Below the pieces are notes generated by a model. The model did not search any database. It saw nothing but the letters and a program-made list of their open reading frames with translations, and was not told where the DNA came from. A program made the translations under genes and the position numbers. Of a DNA stretch of 64,000 nucleotides, positions 25,353 to 35,763 are shown one piece after another; the first letter of the stretch is position 1, and each line of letters begins with the position of its first letter. The DNA is from Metallyticus violacea (Eukaryota; Arthropoda; Insecta; Mantodea; Metallyticidae): contig CM060840.1 in NCBI GenBank assembly GCA_030762175.1, positions 37,343,501 to 37,407,500 of the forward strand, read 5' to 3'.

Positions 25353-26759
25353 AAAGTATTATTCTACTAATTTAGGTCATTATGTATTAATATTAATGGC
25401 CTAAATTTCACTAAAATTATACATTAATAGGTATTAAAATTTAAATAAACTAAGGAACTTAAAAGACATAACGAGAAACGCTTCTGTTTGTTAATAAAAC
25501 CTCAAAATCTAATTCGTGCAATCAAAATGTTGTCAAGCTTTAGTAGAAAAAAATTATAATCTGTTAAGTGGAGTGCAACTTTGTGCTGTATAAGAACTGC
25601 TGTTCTAGGAATTACTGATTGTGTTGGTACTAAAATTCTTTTATTTTTTTTTTCCCCCCTTTTATTTACGACAGCATCACTGGTGCTTCGTTCTGCATGA
25701 GTTGCTGATATCCGCTCTACTTTATGTTGATGCTGCTGCAGTTGTTAACGCTACACAATCTTCGCTGTTCTCCAGGGAGAACAAAGTAATTGAGTTTCTA
25801 ATTAGGAAGTTTCGGTGGAAGGAGAGTTGCGCAGTTTAGACTTAAAGCGCGACATCGAGACACATTCTCTGTTTTCCAGCAACACATAGAGGACGCAAAC
25901 GGGACGCGTGTCATGCTATAGCGTCTCGACCTCGCAAATCCCAAAACTGAAATGCCAGGCTTGGCTTTAGTTTTAGCAAGATTCAGGAATTTCTGAATTT
26001 ATTTATGTTATCCGATAGTATTATTTTTATTAAAATGTTCTATATTGTAATGTTTTTCACTGTCAAAACATATTTATTATTTTAGAAACTATTCATTATT
26101 AAAATTCTAAGAGCAATTATTGAGCTTGTAGAAAAATGGATAGGAGGTAATAAAAAAAGGGAAACACATTGAGGAAATACGGTGGATAAAACACCCACAA
26201 AAACGTTCAACTTTTAATTTCCTGAAAGTTTGATGCGAGGATTGGCAATAGCAATTCTGACATGAATATTTTCATATAGTTCCATACACACTGTTTAGTT
26301 GATAACGAGTCTTTAGACGTATTTGTATAACTGAGCAATCATTTAAATTGTGTGAACTTCTGAGAGACAATTTTTCTTAATGTTCTCCATCAGATTTATC
26401 TTTCTGTCACTATTATTTTTAGCAGAAGAACTTTTTCCCAAAAATGTGTTTTCAGTTAATGGTATTATTTACAGTGGCTCCAACAATTGCCATCTTGGAA
26501 GCCTAAAATCCAACATTAAGTTTAATCATTATAACACGACGATGATCTCACACTTACTGGTGGCTCAGATCCATGGCAGCGGAGGTCATAGTATACAGGA
26601 AGGTACTGTCTCATACGTAATGTCCGTTTTATTTTTTTTTAAAAAAAACTTTATTTGAAATGGATTTTGACAAGAAATTAAACGAATCTTCAAAGTTAAA
26701 ATCATTAGATTATACAGCTACTTTTCAGCGAGGTTTGTTATCCGCCACGTTACCAGTTT
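25353..26759. other. non-coding stretch with a GC-richer patch
   Basis: A patch at about 25660-25960 is richer in GC and CG dinucleotides than its flanks and follows a strong pyrimidine run. A 72-codon frame crosses it (25621-25839) without known motifs. The frame at 26380-26658 has a hydrophobic start but is otherwise AT-rich and unrecognised. Neither is called as a gene. Confidence 0.35.
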
Positions 26760-27180
26760 CTGCATTTTGATGGGAAGAATTTGATGATACCCAATCCTAC
26801 GGCTTCAAATTTTTCAAAATTTCTTCCACACAAGAAAGATCGTGCATGGAAAGATCAGGGCTATATGCTGGGTATAGTAGCACCTCGATATCTTCCATTT
26901 CCTGGAGTTTTTCCAGTGTTGTTCGAGAGGTATGGGGTCTCGCTTTGTCCTGCAGAGAGATAACTCATTTCGATTAACCAATGCTGGATATCTCTCAAAA
27001 CTTCACGAATTCGTTCCAGTTGTTGAAAATAAAAATTACTACTGTATGCCCTTTTGGAACAAACTCCCTGTGAATCAAACATTCAAAATTCCATCGAACA
27101 CATAACATTAGATTGGGACGGAAGAGATTTTGATTAGCGATGCCTTGGCAGGCTAATGGAGATCGAGTCATTCTTTGGAG
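26760..27180 (-). pseudogene. mariner-like transposase relic (catalytic region)
   Basis: Minus-strand reading gives, in order but with frame changes, LMLCVRWNFECLIHREFVPKGHTV, then QDKARPHTSRTTLEKLQEM, then YPAYSPDLSMHDL. These parallel the mariner blocks VLLC(V/I)WWDWKG...YELLP.GQT, H(Q/H)DNARPHTS and HPPYSPDLAPSDY. The second and third catalytic acidic positions are still Asp (QDKA and MHD), but the conserved Trp-Trp-Asp has become Arg-Trp-Asn and stops interrupt the frame. No termini were identified. The divergence from the copies at 14.0 and 21.9 kb implies a third mariner lineage. Confidence 0.75.
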
Positions 27181-27324
27181 GTGTCAGGGTTGCGGTAATA
27201 TATTAATTTTTAATCATATAGGACAATTTGTCTTATAAATATATCATGCATGGGATTTGCAATAAACTGATGACAAATTTCCATTCCGCTGGACCTGTTC
27301 AAATATCAAGTCACTATGTAAAGA

Positions 27325-27624
27325 GGTCGGTCCTGGTGGTGTAGTGGTTACCATACTTGCCTCCTACACCCAAAACGCGGGTTCGAACCCGGCCAGGACC
27401 GATGGATTTTTTCGGGCGTAAAAATCCTAAGTATGGCTTCCTTCGGAAGGGAAGTAAAGCCGTGGGTCCCGTGTCGTACATTTGCGGCACGAAAAAGAAC
27501 CTCAAGCCTGAAAGAGAGGCCTCTGAGCAAAATTTGTCGGCCGTTTCACGCCCTGAGTTGAATGGGACGCTGATGACCTTCGATGTTAAAGAGCGTCCAT
27601 AAATAAATCAATCAATCAAATCAA
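27325..27624 (+). repeat. SINE-B, full length, with perfect 12-bp duplication
   Basis: This is the best-preserved copy of the family. The 12-mer actatgtaaaga flanks it exactly (27313-27324 and 27625-27636). The head at 27329-27400 is a 72-nt tRNA-like sequence. Its first seven bases ggtcctg pair perfectly with its last seven caggacc, it has a D-arm-like tggtgtagtggttacca (box A) and a gcgggttcgaacccg T arm (box B). The body has ccttcggaagggaagt, gtcccgtgtcg, acggcc-type and gggacgctgatgacc blocks and ends in an aataaatcaatcaatcaaa tail. Boxes A and B would act as an internal RNA polymerase III promoter. It encodes no protein. Confidence 0.94.
27329..27400 (+). promoter_or_regulatory. tRNA-like head / pol III internal promoter of SINE-B
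   Basis: The acceptor stem (7 bp), D arm and T arm (5-bp stem cgggt/acccg around ttcgaa) fold well. The anticodon stem does not pair convincingly, so I call it a SINE head and not a working tRNA. Overall it most resembles a glycine- or valine-type tRNA, but the identity is uncertain. Confidence 0.75.
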
Positions 27625-27636
27625 ACTATGTAAAGA

Positions 27637-28003
27637 CTCAACAGATTCTGTATTATTTTTAAGTGGGGCCAGTGTGGTATCTTTCGAAGCATAAAGTTAT
27701 TTTGACAGGCCACAAGTACTTTTTGCGCATTTGCTTCCAAATATCCCGTGTATTCTCAATACTCCATACCTTAGGTATTCCACAAAATGATCAATCTTTA
27801 GGTTTTCTTCTCCATTAAAATACCTGGAACGATTGATCGAACAAACAAACAAATAAACACAAGACACTTTATCGTGCATTCCATATATTCGAGTAGCGGC
27901 AGATTTATTCCATTATGCTTTAAAAGGACGTTAATCTTAAACTTTATTATCTATTTTATGATTGTAATTAACAACTGATGATTGGCATGCTCATGGTTTT
28001 CTT
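27637..28003. other. spacer between two SINEs, nothing recognised
   Basis: AT-rich with no recognised motif. A short minus-strand frame at 27697-27879 is unremarkable. Confidence 0.45.
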
Positions 28004-28342
28004 CTTTTTCTTGTCATTTGGCGCCACAACCCGGAGTGAGCCTTGGCCTGCCGCGACGACCACATCTTCTACCTTCGTCTTACGTCTTCATTGATAGAGG
28101 GCAGTATTGCAGCGGAGATTGATCAACATGCCGACATCCCGCCGGTCGTCTATCGTGCAGCTTTAGTGATCGAAGAACGCCACCTCTACACCAGGCAACT
28201 TCCCAGTTGTCCTCAAGAGACTGGGTGGATTCCGTTCCAGACCTTCCTAACTTAGTGAAATTCCAAAGTGGGTACAGGAAATCGAACCTGAGCCTCCCAA
28301 CCAGCAGCCAGCAACGCTATCCATTGGACCAAGGAGGTAGTC
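28004..28342 (-). repeat. SINE-C, a third tRNA-headed SINE type
   Basis: The right end, read on the minus strand from about 28340, starts ctccttggtccaatggatagcg. This contains an A-box (tggtccaatgg), and caggttcgatttcctg (B-box) follows at tRNA spacing, a tRNA-Arg-like arrangement. The body toward the left is GC-richer than its surroundings and carries agtgagccttggcc and ggcgccacaacccgg. A t-rich stretch at 27990-28015 (ttcttctttttcttg) would be the complement of a 3' tail. I did not find a convincing target-site duplication. A 70-codon frame inside (28043-28255) is therefore not a gene. Confidence 0.68.
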
Positions 28343-28891
28343 ATTTTCATGATATATACATGACAACTTGCAAATAACATTGCCAACCAAAAGAAAACCA
28401 TTAAAATCTTACAAACTCAAACTCAAAAACCGACGAAACAACCTGATAAAAGACGTGTTTAATGTTTGACTGTCCAGTTAACAAAAAAGGGAAATATGTT
28501 CTCAGGTTGTTTAGAGTGTTTATATTATTTTGAAAAATTTCTGTATGTAATCAAAAATGCACATGTTTTACTACCTTGAGTTTCGAATTCTAATTCTTAA
28601 CAAATCGATTACAAGCTCCTAATTATTTTTTTCTTGCGAAAATATGTCTTACGCATGAATGCTTGTAGTAAATAGTAAAAACCATAAATGTAATATATAA
28701 TGGTGACCGTGTTAATCTTCTTTATTATTTTTAAATCGTTTTTAATTGTTATATATTATTATGATAAGGGAATTGTTTATTTTGCTCTTTTTACACATCC
28801 ACATTTCTATTTTCTTATAGTAATTGAAAATTAACATTTTAGTTTATATATTAAAATAATACAACACATTATTTTAAAACAAAATATCCGA
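28343..28891. other. AT-rich spacer, nothing recognised
   Basis: No repeat or coding signal was seen. Confidence 0.45.
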
Positions 28892-29069
28892 ATGAAACCT
28901 ACGATGAAGGAAGTTACAACTGACGATCTATTCCAGCGACGTAGAAAACCTCAGACACTAAGAACAACGCTCATGATGTTAAAACGAGAGATAGCCAAAG
29001 GAGATTTGCGTACAACATACTCGAGCAATTATAGATACAAGCTAGGAAGGCATATCGTACAGCCTGCAG
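28892..29069 (+). CDS. exon-like ORF with ATG and consensus donor, unknown protein
   Basis: Starting at ATG 28892 (a second in-frame ATG is at 28904, with A at -3) there are 59 codons plus one base, ending GCAG/gtaaag at 29069/29070. This is a strong 5' splice donor leaving phase 1. The peptide is basic and polar, with QRRRKPQ near residue 15, an MLKREIAKGD helix-like segment and YSSNYRYKLGR near the end. Its GC content is well above the flanks, which is what a real exon looks like here. If unspliced, the frame ends at 29098. I do not recognise the family. It could be the first coding exon of a plus-strand gene, a retroposed fragment, or chance. Confidence 0.42.
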
Positions 29070-30029
29070 GTAAAGAAAGAGAGTTGATTAGTACATGATT
29101 ACCATAGTTAATTAAAAAACCCCTCAAGTGTCACGCGATACCCTTAACCTCTTTTTTGCTTCAATTAATCATTTCTTTTACCTCCTTATCACGAGTTTCA
29201 AGCACTAGAGGGCATCGCCTTCATAGAGAGCTTCCTGAGATGCTATTTATTGTTTTATCAAGCCCTCATGGCTTGCTTAATTTTAGTACTTTTTGAGCGT
29301 GAGAGAAAGTAGCCCCTAACAGCAAAATTCAGTAATCAAGACATTTAGCTTCTGCAACAAGAGTTCCTTCGAAGGAGATGAAGTGTCCATCCAGCACATA
29401 TCAGGAAAACAGTTTGCTGTAAAACTGGAAACATTATTGCAAAAATTACACTGATTAAGTTCCTCTAGTTGCAACTTACTGATGAGCACTTCATAAAAAA
29501 TAACACCAAGAAATACGTTCAATTACAATTACTTTTGCCGCCATTACCAAGGAGGAAGCGGCTGGTGTAATCACAAATCGTGCTTTTACACAAAAACAAA
29601 AAGGATGATAATTCATATTTTACTAATTTTACAGGAGAACAAAGTTAAAATTTCAAGACTGACTATATTTTATTTTATTTGTTATAATTTTTTTCTCATT
29701 TAAAAGAATTTAGTAATGCAAGAAAAATATAATTTTTGAAACTGTATAAACTACTTTAAGATAACAGTGATATATTGGATGTTTTAAAGTCAAATACAAT
29801 TTTACAAAGAAAACATCTGATAAACCCTGATTATTCCAGTTATGTTCTTACACCAACTGAGGCCTTTAGTTCCAAATCTCAACATGTCCATGATAATGCA
29901 AGTCGAGAAAAGCTGAAAATACCTTAGCGCTTTAAATGCTAGAATAAAAATTACGATAAAATAGGCTGATTAGAACTAAATGCTATAAGCTGATCTATGA
30001 TACAAGCAATAATCTAGAGTTACTTTGTA
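29070..30029. other. non-coding stretch, nothing recognised
   Basis: AT-rich. A minus-strand frame at 29316-29522 is cysteine-containing but shows no known motif, and no repeat was found. Confidence 0.4.
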
Positions 30030-30232
30030 GATTTTTTTTTTTTTTGATTTGGTTTATTTACGGACGCTTTTTAACATCTCAGGCCATCAGCGTTCCATTC
30101 AATTCAGGGCGTGAAACAGTCGACAAATTTTGCTCAGGAGCCTCTTCTTTCCGGCGAGGTTATTTTACGTGCCGTAAATCTACGACACGGGATCCACGGC
30201 TTTACCTCCCCTACGAAGGAAGCCGTACTTGA
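30030..30232 (-). repeat. SINE-B fragment lacking its tRNA head
   Basis: Starts with a T12 run (poly-A tail complement), then gatttggtttatttacggacgc, catcagcgttccatt, cagggcgtgaaacag, tgctcaggagcctctt, acgtgccgtaaatctacgac and tacgaaggaagccgtac, all complementary to SINE-B in reverse order. It stops at the head-body junction. The tail adjoins at 30029-30044. Confidence 0.9.
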
Positions 30233-30639
30233 TAATAAATGTTCGTTGGACATGACAGTTTTGCCACATATAAGAGAACAAGTTTGCTTTTGGAACAAAC
30301 AGTAATGTACATGATGACTTTCGGAACGGATTTTGTAGTAAATCTAAGTTGATAAACCATGTTTTATTGTTTATTTTGCAGAAAAAATGAATATAGCATT
30401 TTTATATAAGTAATGTTAACAGCTCGTAACATAACATTTATTTTTTTAAAAATAAATTAATTAATCCCACTTTTTTACAAAAACTAACAATAAAGCCCAT
30501 CAGTATCATCCATTGGTTTTATCTTATGTTTTCAAAATAATAACATAAAACTGCATCAATATCACTCATAGGTTCACCTTCATCTTCTTGCTCAGCTAAG
30601 CTCAGGTGATATAAATTAACCAAAACCTTTTAGAAATTA

Positions 30640-31465
30640 AGCTCTGGATTAAGTTTCCACTCAGTGCCAAAATGTTTTCCCCAATAAATTTACATTCTGC
30701 ATTTTTGTAGTTTTCGTAAACTTTTGGCTCTAAAGATTTTGCAGACATTAATTACTTCATGATATTTCCTCTCTTGCAAACACTCTTTGGTGCCCTTACA
30801 TCTGTAAAGTAGATTGTTTCTCCTTGAATGCTTAAAAGCTTATTTTTTCGTGTGATGAACCTTTTTGTAGGAGCAAATTTGGAAAAAGTTATTGATTGAA
30901 ACATTGCTAATTACTGTTCCATAATCTTTATATATGCCTTATAAATATTTCGCGTTTTGGTATAATTTCCCGTTTGCGAATAACTTTCTGAATTCGACCG
31001 AATACTCTATCCGGCGGCATGTACGAGTGACTTAGAACTGGAAATATAACTGTTAATGTTTTCCGGCGAGATGGTGCTGCATTCACCATCCACTTACCTA
31101 GCATACTCATCAGCTTTTGATTTTCATTCTGCACTTCCCCCCCCCCCACAACCGTGGGCAAATAGACGAATTGTGTACACAGGCGCATTACTTAAGCGAT
31201 GACGGACACAAGAAGCTATTTCGTTGGTACCTTTAAACACTTCAGTTTATGTCCAGCAATAGATAAGTGTGTTGTCTTTACTCTGCACAGATTTACTAAA
31301 TTATATCAAGCTGGCAGCTGTAATGGGCAATCTGGTCAGAAAGCTTTGGTAACTGTTGATTTTTCTTCCATGTGTGGATAGCTCGCTTTAGTCTTCTACT
31401 ATGTTCTGGTTCAGAGGCAAAAATTTTGTTTTCACAAGCTCCAACACTTTCTTCCACTTTCATTT
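30640..31465 (-). pseudogene. relic resembling DUF7869-family protein
   Basis: On the minus strand, pieces of one protein appear in order across several frames: QQLPKLSDQIAHYSCQL (about 31350), FKGTNEIASCVRHRLSN (about 31220), IRLFAHGCGG (about 31160), QNENQKLMSMLGKWMVN, FPVLSHSYMPPDRVFGRIQK (about 31020) and FAPTKRFITRKNKLL (about 30870). They resemble a large, multi-copy family in arthropod genomes annotated DUF7869. Its hallmarks, as I recall them, are LPKLTDQ...YYSRQL, KGSNEIAS, LFxDGCGGQNKN and FPVxGHSxxPxDRVFG. Here the motif Asp is His, a C11 run (31137-31147) breaks the frame just after GCGG, and stops interrupt the N-terminal part. The function of the family is not known to me; the copy number suggests a transposon origin. 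The name is from memory. Confidence 0.66.
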
Positions 31466-31795
31466 GTTTTAAGCATTGAACTCAGTGAACAACATAACCG
31501 CTATCTCTATTGTATAATGTAACATGCCAACAATAAAGAACGAATTTTGACAAATTACTTTTGAACTTAGTTCATTTCTCACCATTTTATACAAATAGTA
31601 ATAAAACTAACAGTAAAACATTTCGCTCAGTATCCATTTGGCATTGATCATAAAGAGTTTTAGAATAGAACAAACTTCCGGAACAAATCCCTGTTTTTAA
31701 GGTAAAATATCTCAAGGACAAAATGAGTTACAGTAACAAACATTATATCATACGAGACAAGATACTGCCAACATTATGGAATGTGAATTTTCTCC

Positions 31796-31796
<1 letters not shown>

Positions 31797-31846
<50 letters not shown>

Positions 31847-31848
31847 TT
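31797..31848. repeat. (TTA)n microsatellite, ~16 units
   Basis: An uninterrupted TAT/ATT array of about 50 bp. It is one of four long ATT-type arrays in the window (with 25245, 50523 and 57010). Confidence 0.97.
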
Positions 31849-33779
31849 GGACATGTTGAGTTTTAGAACAAATCGCCTCAATTATGCTATAATAATAAAA
31901 ATATTACCACCTTTTTATATTTTCCAACATGTTTTAAAACCTAAGGAAATAATAGTGTTGTTATGTCATTTTATGCAATATTTTTCACCTTAAAATAATT
32001 AAAACTGGTGTAAAAGTCTACTTTCAGAGACATTATTTCAACAATGTAGTTAATTGCAACAGTGTCTATAATAACAAATATAGAAGGTAACTAATACAGT
32101 GTAGGAAACTGTGAAACTTTTTCATAGTATTTTATGGAATTATCAAATTACTACCCAATTACCGTTGGACTTATATATTTTTCTCCATGTGTCGTTTTCA
32201 AATATTCCATTTCTCTGGAGTAATCAGGCATTGGTTCTGTACAGTTAAATCATGCACAACTGTACCCCCCGAGCTACTGAATAATATAAAAAAGACAATT
32301 TTGATCTTTATTAGTATTTCTGCACGTACTCTTTATATGTAAAACTATATTTTTAAGACACACGCTCAATGCTGAAGGTAATTATTGAGTACAGTTGAAT
32401 ACAAAAGCTGTATGAATCAAGATCTATCAGTTCAATCATAATATAGTTTATGCACAGTTTATTTCGTGATACCATACATTTTCAGTGTTAGATAATAATT
32501 TGCATCATTTTAATGCAGTAATGGGGTTTTTTCATTAAAATAAACTTTTATATAAGTTGATCACTTAAACACTGCTGGAAAATATTCGTGCTTTTACTTT
32601 CCATTTTCATTTGTTAAACTAAATGAAAAAGTTGTACAGATCATTACGTGATGACGCCCAAGAAGTGCATAATATTTATCTTCCAAATGATGTGGTGAAT
32701 CGGACAACGATACTAAGAATGAAGACAGAAAACAGATAACATCGAGATAGCTAAATTGGTTTCCAATACCTCTGCGTCAAATAATGTAATGTACTGTAAT
32801 ATACTTTTCAAATCAGAACTAAACTTTAGAATTGATTTTACATAGAGCTGAAGGATTTCTCTTAATACCCTTGCTCATTTTTCAATGATGTTCTTAATTA
32901 TTCATAAGTACTTATTTTTCATTTAGTGGTTGGATGACTGTTATTCTTTTAATTTTTAGAAGTATCGCTGCACCATTATATAAATCTAATTAAGTACCTA
33001 CTTCTTTAAAACTTCGAACACATATCAGAACAAATTTGAATAAATGTTATAATTCTGAGCAGGTTTTCCTATTTAGTTCTTGTGACAAATATTTTATTTT
33101 ATACATGAGTGTATTTTGTGATAAATAGGTTTAGGTAATACGCGATCGGTTCATCATTTTGCTGTTAATGCAAACTGGGGTTTACTTTCATTATCTAATT
33201 TTATTTCACTCCAATCAAGTTCTCTATTAATCCCTGTTGTGTATGCAGCTGTCATGTTTCATTCACTCATGCTTTTCAGTATAAGTCTTCAGGGATTCCC
33301 AGCAGTTTTTCATAAATTGACTTTTATTGAGTATTTTTCTATGCTGAGTTATTGTTTGTGTTGAGGGCATCGCGCCTATGATAATCGTTTTGAGTCCGCT
33401 AGTTATTAAGGCAAAGTTTTGCATGTTCCAGTATCTTAATTTGTAACGTATATTGTTTGTGACTCTGATACACTTTATTTTAAAGTTTAAACTATAACTT
33501 TATAACGCATTAGTATTATTGAACAACTAGACTATTCTTTTTCTATTAAGCCTCTTATACTTCTGTTGAAAAGCTCATTTTTTACTATATTTTTTACGCA
33601 CAAGCTCAACAATGATGCCCAAACAGTTTGTGAAAGTTTGTAAAGAAGAAAGGCTTTAGGATGCAATAGATTAATATTGCCTCAAAGCTTTTCATACTGC
33701 AACCCATCTAGTAGGAAACTAAGGTTTTATTTGGACGTGAAAAGGAGATAATTTTGCCCAAGATTCTCTTTCTGCGTGA
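31849..33779. other. AT-rich stretch, nothing recognised
   Basis: About 1.9 kb with no repeat family, exon-like island or RNA gene seen. Confidence 0.45.
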
Positions 33780-33862
33780 ATGGATTTCTTTAATGTACTG
33801 TAAATTTACGACTCATGATTAAAGGCGTAAAGTGCCTTCCGGAGGACTTGGGCTATGAATTT
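33780..33862 (-). repeat. very diverged SINE-B fragment
   Basis: ttctttaatgtactgtaaatttacgac, then tgattaaaggcgtaaagtgccttcc and ggaggac, parallel the complement of the SINE-B centre (gttctttttcgtgccgcaaat...gacccacggctttacttcccttcc). It shares the unusual ttctttaatgtac variant with the fragment at 38085, suggesting an older subfamily. Confidence 0.45.
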
Positions 33863-35480
33863 GTACGTTCTTAAAAATCTATGAGCCTCAGTCCGGATTG
33901 TATTTGCAAACCTTGTGTATCGAGTCGAGTGCGTTACCTGGCGATTTACAAAAATGTGTACATGCTAGTGGAAGTTTGGTCAGTTAATTTTGGATTGAGC
34001 AATATAGTATTTTATTAAAGTATAAAAAGGCCTTATTTTCCAAATAGCTTAATACTTTGATAGGTTGTGCTTATGCCTATATATATATATTCAAAATTAT
34101 TTTCTACATTTTTTATCTCATTATGTTTATTGAGAGTTTGGGCTGCTTTTTCTGGGAAAGTTTATTGTCAAAAGTTACAGGAAAAGCAATTTTATTCAGA
34201 CGGAATCAAATTGCTACATTTTACTTCGTATTATTTAAATATTTCAGCCTTAATATATAAAGTAGTTAAATTAATTATGAAACAGTCTTTATTTCTGGCT
34301 AATAATTCACTAAATGCTAAGGTGAAAACCATATATTACAGAATTTTAATAAATGTATTCTTATCCAAAGAATATAAATCAGAAAACACACTTGCATTAA
34401 CATGTGAAATGAATGGAAAGTGCTATATGCGAAAAACTTAAAATAAAATGGCCTCAGATATATGAGAATATCACATATAGCAAGAAATCGAAGCCGGCCA
34501 AGAGATTCATTCCTCGCAATACAAAAGTATTTGAAAGTTTTGACTATAAGGTCAACAAAGGAGAGTTCGTTGAAGCTGTTTCTTCCGACATTTTAATAAT
34601 TGAACATAATTTCAAACGAATGTTTTATCGGCATTTATGTATAATTGCCCACGGTTCTAGGGTCTTGCAAAAGCGATGTCAAACCATACAAATGTGCGAT
34701 TATTTATCTGGGTTCCTAGCAAGTAAGTTATCCACAGGTGTAACAGCACATTCCATATCAGAAGCATGGCATAATGATAGATAGATATGCCAACAGGCTT
34801 TTCAGTTTCCTTAGTCGCAGGGTTGAACACAAACCCCGGTCCGAAATCAGCCCTCAGGCTACAGATATACGATAATGGTTTTCCATTGCCCCGAGCGAAT
34901 GCAAGACCTAATTGATGCATTCTGTGTCGTTTTATTGTTGCTTTAGGCAATACATTCAGGGCGATAAGGCCTCAGGGGAGATTAAACGGTATTAAGTGCA
35001 CCGTAGTGTAATGACTGGGTCGTTATTCTTTTATCACCTGTTAAGACTTGGACACTGTTACCAGATTTACAACTGCAGCATGTACGATAATCTAACTGTA
35101 CACCTGTGTACAGTAACTAACGAGAAAACAAGCAAAGAAAATATCATGTAGCCTGGAGAACAATGTCAACCATCAGTTAGTAACTAGTTCTGGTCTATTC
35201 GTTCCTCTTATTTCTTAATGTTCTTATTCCTGTTCTATCTATTGTGTGCTTACATCGTAATAAACTAAAATTTTTAGGACTGGTCTAGACAATTTTGCTT
35301 ATAGTTTTGTAGTAAGTTCATATACGAAAGGGCCTAATTCTTTCTTTTGATTCAATGATGGTGTTGCTCTATATTCTTCTACTTTAAACACTTTATTTAA
35401 TGAAGATGTCCCTGAAGAGTCAAATGTATAGTACATAATACAACTATTGAATATATACATAACTTTAATTATACAGAGTA
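33863..35480. other. non-coding stretch with two unassigned ORFs
   Basis: Frames at 34067-34441 (124 codons) and 34413-34784 (123 codons) overlap by about 30 bases. The first is hydrophobic and AT-rich. The second has a basic SKKSKPAKRFIPRNTK segment. Neither shows a family I know, and no splice context or repeat termini are evident. They could be remnants of an unrecognised transposon. Confidence 0.35.
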
Positions 35481-35489
35481 ATTTTGGGA

Positions 35490-35754
35490 CTGTGTTGTTA
35501 GTGTTTAACACCCTGTTTTACTGCTGAGATATCTAACTAGATGAAACAATAAATTGTAAAGGATTTTGTTTCAATGAAGAAAACGTTCCAGGCTTAAATT
35601 TAGGGTATTTCCTTGCCGTTGCCACTTATGATCACTGAAAAAATTTAGAAAATTCTAGAAAAGCTTAATCAGGGAGAAGGTGCTGGCAGGAATAGAACCC
35701 AAGACCTTCCGCTCACGAATTCGTGCCTTGGCGATCTCGGCCAACCATGGTAGT
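35490..35754 (-). repeat. SINE-A copy 3, diverged
   Basis: The tail end gttagtgtttaacaccctg is at the left, the body has aaaacgttccaggctta and ccttccgctcacgaattcg, and the tRNA-like end ggccaaccatgg is at the right. attttggga occurs on both sides (35481-35489 and 35755-35763), giving a 9-bp duplication. It has many substitutions compared with the 40.2-kb copy. Confidence 0.85.
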
Positions 35755-35763
35755 ATTTTGGGA

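Noticed and set aside
27329..27400. Functional tRNA gene
   Set aside because: Acceptor, D and T arms fit, but the anticodon stem does not pair and the sequence continues directly into the SINE-B body, flanked by a target duplication.
27357..27602. 81-codon ORF and antisense ORFs at 27314-27530
   Set aside because: All within SINE-B.
28270..28342. Functional tRNA-Arg gene on the minus strand
   Set aside because: A and B boxes are present, but acceptor ends do not pair and a GC-rich SINE-like body follows.
34067..34784. Two overlapping 123-124-codon ORFs suggesting a frameshifted gene
   Set aside because: They do not join into a recognisable protein and lack transposon termini.
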